DNA of 11,178 nucleotides. Origin: Christensenella sp036660175 (GTDB lineage Bacteria; Bacillota; Clostridia; Christensenellales; Christensenellaceae). Below the pieces are notes generated by a model that was not told the origin of the DNA, searched no databases, and saw only the letters and a program-made list of their open reading frames with translations. The position numbers were made by a program, and so were the translations under genes. The stretch is taken from positions 1 to 11,178 of the forward strand of contig JAVXBD010000042.1 of NCBI GenBank assembly GCA_036660175.1, read 5' to 3'. This document shows positions 6,604 to 11,178 of the stretch, in pieces. Every line of letters begins with the position of its first letter. Within the stretch, counting starts at the first letter, position 1.

Positions 6604-6674
6604 CATACAGCTAAGTGTAAAAAAGCAGACGTACCCTTTCCTAAAACCGACAATCAGTATTCGGCACACACTGC

Positions 6675-6705
6675 AAAATTAAAAGGAATAGCAAAGCCCT
6701 CTCCT
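6675..6705 (-). terminator. Weak terminator at the end of the ABC exporter operon
   Basis: On the minus strand AGGA (6702-6705), which overlaps the stop codon, can pair with TCCT (6684-6687). The helix extends inward by two wobbles, one mismatch and a G-C pair around a GCTTTG loop, and is followed by TTTTAATTTT. The stem is short and imperfect, so termination may be inefficient. Confidence 0.3.
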
Positions 6706-8560
6706 ATACTGCCGCCACTGGCATAAATTGGCTGTTATACAGCTCTGCATAAAACCCTTTTTGTGCAAGCAGTTCGTCATGCGTTCCTTGCTCAATAATA
6801 TCTCCGTCTTTCATCACCAAAATCAAATTGGCATTTTTTATGGTGGATAATCTATGTGCAATCACAAAACTGGTACGCCCTGCCATCAGCTTATCCATTG
6901 CTTTTTGTATCAGGCTTTCTGTACGTGTGTCAACAGAGCTTGTCGCCTCGTCCAGTATCAGCATTTTAGGATCTGCCAAAATCGCACGTGCGATGGTAAG
7001 CAACTGTTTTTGCCCTTGAGAGATGTTTGTTGCATCTTCATTCAGCACCATCTGATAGCCGCCCGGCAAAGCCTTAATAAAATGATGTGCATAGGCAGCT
7101 TTTGCCGCACTCACCACTTCTTCATCTGTTGCAGACATTCTTCCATACCGAATATTTTCCAGAATGGTATCGTTATACAGCCAAGTATCCTGTAATACCA
7201 TGCCAAACAATCCACGCAAATCCGCACGTCTAAAATCCACAGACGAATTGTTATCAATCAGAATCTCACCTGCATTCAAATCATAAAAACGCATAAGCAG
7301 TTTAATTACAGTTGTTTTTCCTGCACCCGTCGGCCCGACAATCGCAATTTTTTGTCCCTTTTTCACCTCTGCCGAAAAATCGTTGACTATCATTTTATCT
7401 GGTGTATATCCAAAATGTACATCTTTAAAAGAAACATTTCCCTCGATATTCTGTACATCAACAGGATTTAGCGTGTCTGCTTTTTCTTCGCCTTCTGCCA
7501 AAAATTCAAAGACACGTTCAGAAGCCGCTGCGGTTTGCTGAAAGATATTTGAGATGTTTGCAAGCTGCGACAATGGCTGTGTAAAGTTCCTCACATACTG
7601 CACAAACGACAGTATATTTCCAACCGTAATAGCGCCCGTCGCCGCAAGATAACCGCCAAACACACATGCCGCCACATATCCAATATTTCCAATAAAGCTC
7701 ATAATCGGCATCATCATACCCGATAGAAAGTTTGCTTTCCATGCCGCACCATACAGTTTTTTATTGTGCTTGTTAAATTCAGCAATACTTTCCTGCTCGC
7801 CATTATATGCCTTAATCACATTATGTCCTGCAAACATTTCTTCTACGTGTCCGTTGACATTTCCCAAATATTCCTGCTGCTGCTTAAAATATTTTTGGGA
7901 ACGTTTCACCACCATCATAATCAGAAACAGTGCAATAGGCATAATCACAAGCACCACAAGCGTCATAGGAACGTTAATGCTCAGCATCATCACCAATACA
8001 CCCAGCACAGTCGTAACCGATGTAATAACCTGTGAAAGGCTCTGGTTTAGTGTTTGGTTGATGGTGTCCACGTCGTTTGTGATGCGTGACAGCACCTCAC
8101 CGTGACTGGTTCTGTCAAAATAGCTCAGCGGCAGTTGATTCATTTTTTCGCTGATGTCTTTGCGCAGTCTATAAGTCACTTTCATGGATACACCTGTCAT
8201 CACATATCCTTGAATATAGCTAAACACCGCCGAAATCACATATAAAATCAATAAAGTACCCAAAATTTTTCCAATGGCGACAAAATCAATGCCCACACCG
8301 CTGCCCGAAACTTCTCCCATGACACCATTAAAAATAACAGTCGTCGCATTTCCCAAAAGCTTTGGTCCAATAATTGCAAAAACTGTTGAAGCAATTGCAA
8401 AAATAATCACCACAAGAATCGCAATTTTATATGAACCAATATACTTCAAAAGATTTCCCATTGCACCTTTGAAGTCTTTCGGCTTATCACCAGCCATGCG
8501 CACACGCATAGGACCGCCTTTTCCCATTGGGCCTTTATGTTCAGAAGAATGATTACTCAT
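6704..8560 (-). CDS. ABC exporter subunit with the catalytically complete Walker B/H-loop (TM288-like)
   Basis: A 618-residue half-transporter with an N-terminal six-helix type IV ABC exporter membrane domain (helices from about residue 45 to 335) and a C-terminal nucleotide-binding domain. The ATPase motifs are Walker A GPTGAGKT (409-416), Q-loop Gln457, signature ISQGQ (513-517), Walker B LILDE (534-538) with the catalytic Glu538, and H-loop His569. The signature deviates from LSGGQ exactly as in the TM288 subunit of the Thermotoga heterodimer, whose signature serves the degenerate site. A cytoplasmic N-terminal extension of about 38 residues is rich in Gly, Met, Lys and Arg. The ATG at 8560 overlaps the upstream gene's stop as ATGA and follows a GGAGGAG, so translation is coupled. 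The pair is likely a multidrug or lipid exporter in the plasma membrane; the substrate cannot be read from sequence. Confidence 0.93.
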   Translation of the reverse strand: MSNHSSEHKGPMGKGGPMRVRMAGDKPKDFKGAMGNLLKYIGSYKIAILVVIIFAIASTVFAIIGPKLLGNATTVIFNGVMGEVSGSGVGIDFVAIGKILGTLLILYVISAVFSYIQGYVMTGVSMKVTYRLRKDISEKMNQLPLSYFDRTSHGEVLSRITNDVDTINQTLNQSLSQVITSVTTVLGVLVMMLSINVPMTLVVLVIMPIALFLIMMVVKRSQKYFKQQQEYLGNVNGHVEEMFAGHNVIKAYNGEQESIAEFNKHNKKLYGAAWKANFLSGMMMPIMSFIGNIGYVAACVFGGYLAATGAITVGNILSFVQYVRNFTQPLSQLANISNIFQQTAAASERVFEFLAEGEEKADTLNPVDVQNIEGNVSFKDVHFGYTPDKMIVNDFSAEVKKGQKIAIVGPTGAGKTTVIKLLMRFYDLNAGEILIDNNSSVDFRRADLRGLFGMVLQDTWLYNDTILENIRYGRMSATDEEVVSAAKAAYAHHFIKALPGGYQMVLNEDATNISQGQKQLLTIARAILADPKMLILDEATSSVDTRTESLIQKAMDKLMAGRTSFVIAHRLSTIKNANLILVMKDGDIIEQGTHDELLAQKGFYAELYNSQFMPVAAV

Positions 8561-10833
8561 TTGCTCAACTCCTCCTCTGAAAGCTGCGAAAGCGCAATTT
8601 CTTTATATTGCTCGCAAGTCTGCATCAGCTCTTTATGTGTTCCCTTGCCTACAATCCTGCCCTCATCAAGCACAATAATCTGCTGTGCATCCATAATCGT
8701 TCCTACACGCTGTGCAATAATCAGAACGGTTTTATCCTTGGTTTGTTCTTTGATTGCGTTTCTTAAAATCGCATCTGTTTTAAAATCCAATGCCGAAAAG
8801 CTATCATCAAACACATAAATCTGAGGATTTTTGACCAATGCACGTGCAATAGACAGCCGCTGTTTTTGCCCACCCGATACATTTGCGCCGTCCTGCGAAA
8901 TCCGTGCTTCAAATTTATTTTCGTTATCTTCTATAAACTCCATTGCCTGCGCCGCTTTTGCCGCCTGCTCTATTTGTTCTGTTGTTGCCCGCTCATCACC
9001 CAGCCGCAAGTTAGAGTCAATCGTACCTGAAAACAACACCGATTTTTGTGGAACATAGCCAACTTTATCACGCAAATCGTGCTGTTCCGTTTCCCTAATA
9101 TCCACACCATCAATGGTAACCGCACCCGCAGTCACATCATAAAAACGTGGTATCAAGTTTGCAATCGTCGATTTTCCAGAGCCTGTCGAGCCTATCACAG
9201 CGGTGGTCTGGCCAGGATATGCGGTAAAGTTAATGTCTGTCAAAACGTTATCTTCCGCATTTGGATAGGCAAAATCCACGTGTTCAAACGCCAGCACCCC
9301 TTTGCAATTTTCGTATTTCTTTGGATTCTTCGGATTATGTATGGTCGTTTTTGTGTCCAACACCTCCGCAATACGTCTTGCAGAAACGGACGCACGAGGT
9401 AGCATAATAAAAATCATTGAAAGCATCAGAAATGACATGAGAATCTGCATGGCATACTGCATAAATGCCATCATATCGCCCACCTGCATTGCCGAGCCTG
9501 CAATTTGCTGTGCGCCCACCCACACAATCAATATGGATACAGCATTCATAATCAGCATCATTACAGGCATCATCATCACCATGATTTTATTAACAAATAG
9601 ATTCGTTTTGGTTAAATCTTTGTTTGTTTCGTCAAAACGATTCAGCTCAAACTCCTGCGTATTAAACGCACGCACCACCATAAGCCCCGATAAATTTTCA
9701 CGCATAACCAAATTCAGCCTATCAATCAATGCTTGCACACGCTTAAATTTTGGCATCACAATCACAAAAATACTCAAAATCAGCCCCAGCAGTACCACCA
9801 CCGCAAGCGCAATCACCCATGACATAGAAACGCTTTTGGCATTTGCCATAATCACCCCGCCAATGCCCATAATCGGCGCATAAATAACCATGCGAATCAT
9901 AATCATCACAAGCATTTGCACCTGCGTAACATCATTGGTGCTGCGTGTAATGAGGGAAGCCGTTGAAAATTGATCAAATTCGATATTGGAAAAGTTTGAT
10001 ACTTTTGTAAAGACTTTTTCACGTAAATTTTGCGCCAGACCTGCTCCAACCTTTGCCGACAATAGCCCCACCACAATCGAACAAACAGCAGACACAAGCG
10101 AGAGCAGTAGCATTATAAAACCATCATGCCAAATATAATCTTGACTAAGCTTTGCCGTATCCATGCCAAGCGCCTGATATTCCTGCACAATCGCAGGAAT
10201 CGCCATTTGTGTAAGCATGCTTTCGTCCATACCCGCAAATTTTTGTTCAAGCAGTTGATTGATTGATGCAGTCACTGCATCTGCCTGCGGATATGTGCTA
10301 AGCGCCGTAAAAAAATCTGTACCGCTTGTTTTTATATGCCCTAAAAATGCCGTCAAATCAGCTGGCAATTGCGTCATTTCGGCTGTTTTTATACCGTCTT
10401 TGCCGCTTATATCCGCTTCAGACATTTGATTGATGGAATTAATCGCTGCAAACGAATATGCAAAAGCATTGTTTAAGCTGCTTCTGGTTTGCTCGTTCAT
10501 TTTATTTTGCACATAAATATTTTGGGTGGAAAGTGCGGGATATTTTGCCGCATATTTTTCATAATCCGTACTTTGTGCATCAATCAGCGTATAGTTCTTC
10601 TGCACTGCTGTTTTTTGCGCATCGCTCATAAAACCCTGTGCAATTCCCATTGTATGCCCGCTTAATGCTTGCGGCACTGCGTCCTGCACACCGCCTTGCT
10701 GTATGCCTACATTAACGATTTCAGACATATAGTTAGGCAGCGAAAGATCACAAATTGCCTGTCCAAACAAAAGCACAATCGACACCAAAATCAGCACCAC
10801 AAAAGGCTTTAAATATTTGATTAACTTTACCAT
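8557..10833 (-). CDS. ABC exporter subunit with degenerate ATP site (TM287-like) and a large extracytoplasmic insert
   Basis: A 758-residue half-transporter, about 170 residues longer than usual. Helix 1 spans about 11-30 and helix 2 about 238-260; the roughly 200 residues between them (35-235) have no membrane segment, are rich in Gln, Ala, Ser and Thr, and should lie outside the membrane. The rest is a standard type IV exporter core and ATPase: Walker A GSTGSGKS (548-555), Q-loop Gln596, canonical signature VSGGQ (652-656), Walker B IYVFDD (672-677) with Asp677 in place of the catalytic Glu, and Gln708 in place of the H-loop His. These two substitutions mark the TM287 side of TM287/288-type heterodimers. 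The ATG at 10833 has GGAG five bases upstream. It is the first gene of the two-gene operon, driven by an extended -10 promoter. Confidence 0.93.
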   Translation of the reverse strand: MVKLIKYLKPFVVLILVSIVLLFGQAICDLSLPNYMSEIVNVGIQQGGVQDAVPQALSGHTMGIAQGFMSDAQKTAVQKNYTLIDAQSTDYEKYAAKYPALSTQNIYVQNKMNEQTRSSLNNAFAYSFAAINSINQMSEADISGKDGIKTAEMTQLPADLTAFLGHIKTSGTDFFTALSTYPQADAVTASINQLLEQKFAGMDESMLTQMAIPAIVQEYQALGMDTAKLSQDYIWHDGFIMLLLSLVSAVCSIVVGLLSAKVGAGLAQNLREKVFTKVSNFSNIEFDQFSTASLITRSTNDVTQVQMLVMIMIRMVIYAPIMGIGGVIMANAKSVSMSWVIALAVVVLLGLILSIFVIVMPKFKRVQALIDRLNLVMRENLSGLMVVRAFNTQEFELNRFDETNKDLTKTNLFVNKIMVMMMPVMMLIMNAVSILIVWVGAQQIAGSAMQVGDMMAFMQYAMQILMSFLMLSMIFIMLPRASVSARRIAEVLDTKTTIHNPKNPKKYENCKGVLAFEHVDFAYPNAEDNVLTDINFTAYPGQTTAVIGSTGSGKSTIANLIPRFYDVTAGAVTIDGVDIRETEQHDLRDKVGYVPQKSVLFSGTIDSNLRLGDERATTEQIEQAAKAAQAMEFIEDNENKFEARISQDGANVSGGQKQRLSIARALVKNPQIYVFDDSFSALDFKTDAILRNAIKEQTKDKTVLIIAQRVGTIMDAQQIIVLDEGRIVGKGTHKELMQTCEQYKEIALSQLSEEELSK

Positions 10834-10871
10834 ATTTACTCCAACTATCTCAAAAAATTTCTAACATTTTA

Positions 10872-10880
10872 ATTATATCA
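10872..10880 (-). promoter_or_regulatory. Extended -10 promoter of the ABC exporter operon
   Basis: The minus strand reads TGATATAAT, a perfect extended -10 element (TGn at 10878-10880, TATAAT at 10872-10877). The -35 position holds no good TTGACA match, which is usual for extended -10 promoters and may mean that an activator is needed. The leader to the ATG at 10833 is about 30 bases. Confidence 0.6.
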
Positions 10881-10894
10881 CCAAATATGAACTG

Positions 10895-10912
10895 ATTATG
10901 AATATTACGAAT
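10895..10912. repeat. Tandem 9-bp repeat over the -35 region of the ABC operon promoter
   Basis: ATTATGAAT (10895-10903) is followed directly by ATTACGAAT (10904-10912), differing at one base. The pair covers the place where a -35 box would be for the extended -10 at 10872-10877, so it could be a regulator site. It is short and in AT-rich DNA. Confidence 0.25.
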
Positions 10913-10952
10913 AAATTTTAGGCAAACTTATCTGCTTCTTCCCTTTTTTAGT

Positions 10953-11168
10953 ATGCAAAAGCGGTTGGCGGCACGCTTAGAGGACGGCGGATATGGTAAC
11001 GTTGAACAATGTATACGGGATAAATACTATACTGTGCTGGAGATTGAAACATATATGAAAAAAAAACTTGCATGGATGCGAGTGGAGCAATATGACGGTG
11101 ACGAAGAAAGTGAGAAACGATCATACGAATACTACAGAGAGATGCTAAAAATGCCACTAAAAAAATAG
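10953..11168 (+). CDS. Small hypothetical protein, start uncertain
   Basis: A 71-residue open frame at the window edge, divergent from the ABC exporter operon. I do not recognise it. The product is rich in charged residues and Tyr, with a probably helical C-terminal half (KRSYEYYREMLKMPLKK), no signal peptide and no membrane segment. The composition (many Glu, Lys, Tyr, Arg; few rare residues) looks protein-like, and the frame opposite it does not. Against it, no ribosome binding site or promoter is visible before the ATG at 10953: the upstream sequence is a CT-rich stretch. The frame is open back to 10902, so the protein could be the tail of a longer, broken gene. Its single Cys and lack of motif give no function. 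Confidence 0.4.
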   Translation: MQKRLAARLEDGGYGNVEQCIRDKYYTVLEIETYMKKKLAWMRVEQYDGDEESEKRSYEYYREMLKMPLKK

Positions 11169-11178
11169 TATGAAAAGC

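Noticed and set aside
9302..9883. Plus-strand 193-residue ORF
   Set aside because: It is antisense to the membrane domain of the first ABC subunit; its Ile/Thr-rich composition reflects the complement of hydrophobic codons.
1..11178. CRISPR arrays, tRNA or rRNA genes, insertion sequences
   Set aside because: No regularly spaced repeats, cloverleaf sequences, rRNA segments or transposase-like reading frames were seen.

Overview
The window looks like a chromosomal segment of a low-GC anaerobic Firmicute, most likely of the Lachnospiraceae type. This rests on the AT-rich spacers, the GGAG-type ribosome binding sites, and the gene families present: a GlpA-like/GlpB-like/DUF1667 oxidoreductase set beside glycerol kinase, a TM287/288-type heterodimeric ABC exporter, and the remains of a small secreted DUF4367-like protein. 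This placement is inference from gene content; there is no rRNA or other marker gene here.

Layout. Positions 162-4707 (minus strand) hold a tight four-gene glycerol catabolic operon, transcribed from right to left: glycerol kinase (glpK), a GlpA-like FAD dehydrogenase with a C-terminal [2Fe-2S] motif, a second FAD/NAD(P)H oxidoreductase, and a small cysteine-rich DUF1667 protein. The last three genes overlap, which suggests a stoichiometric complex. A good sigma-A promoter with a 17-bp spacer sits just upstream of glpK. Positions 4951-5511 (plus strand) hold a divergent secreted-protein gene with an extended -10 promoter and a terminator, but its reading frame is broken by two single-base losses in homopolymers and possibly a premature stop. 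Positions 5531-6136 (plus strand) encode a MmcQ/YjbR-GIY-YIG fusion. It converges, with only two bases between stop codons, on a glutaredoxin-like gene (6139-6405, minus strand). A 298-bp spacer with an unusually GC-rich core follows. Positions 6704-10833 (minus strand) hold two ABC exporter half-transporters overlapping by ATGA, preceded by an extended -10 promoter. A small unrecognised ORF lies on the plus strand at the right edge.

How the genes work together. GlpK makes glycerol-3-phosphate, and the GlpA-like/GlpB-like/DUF1667 set probably oxidises it to dihydroxyacetone phosphate and passes electrons to a soluble or membrane carrier, standing in for GlpABC. The two ABC subunits carry complementary defects (Asp for the catalytic Glu and Gln for the H-loop His in one; ISQGQ for the signature in the other). 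That is the signature of an obligate heterodimer with one degenerate and one active ATP site.

Most of the window is ordinary metabolism and transport, and I see no clearly new multi-gene system. The items most worth a second look are the MmcQ/YjbR-GIY-YIG fusion, the homopolymer-broken secreted gene, the ~200-residue extracytoplasmic insert in the first ABC subunit, and the GC-rich island at about 6500-6600.
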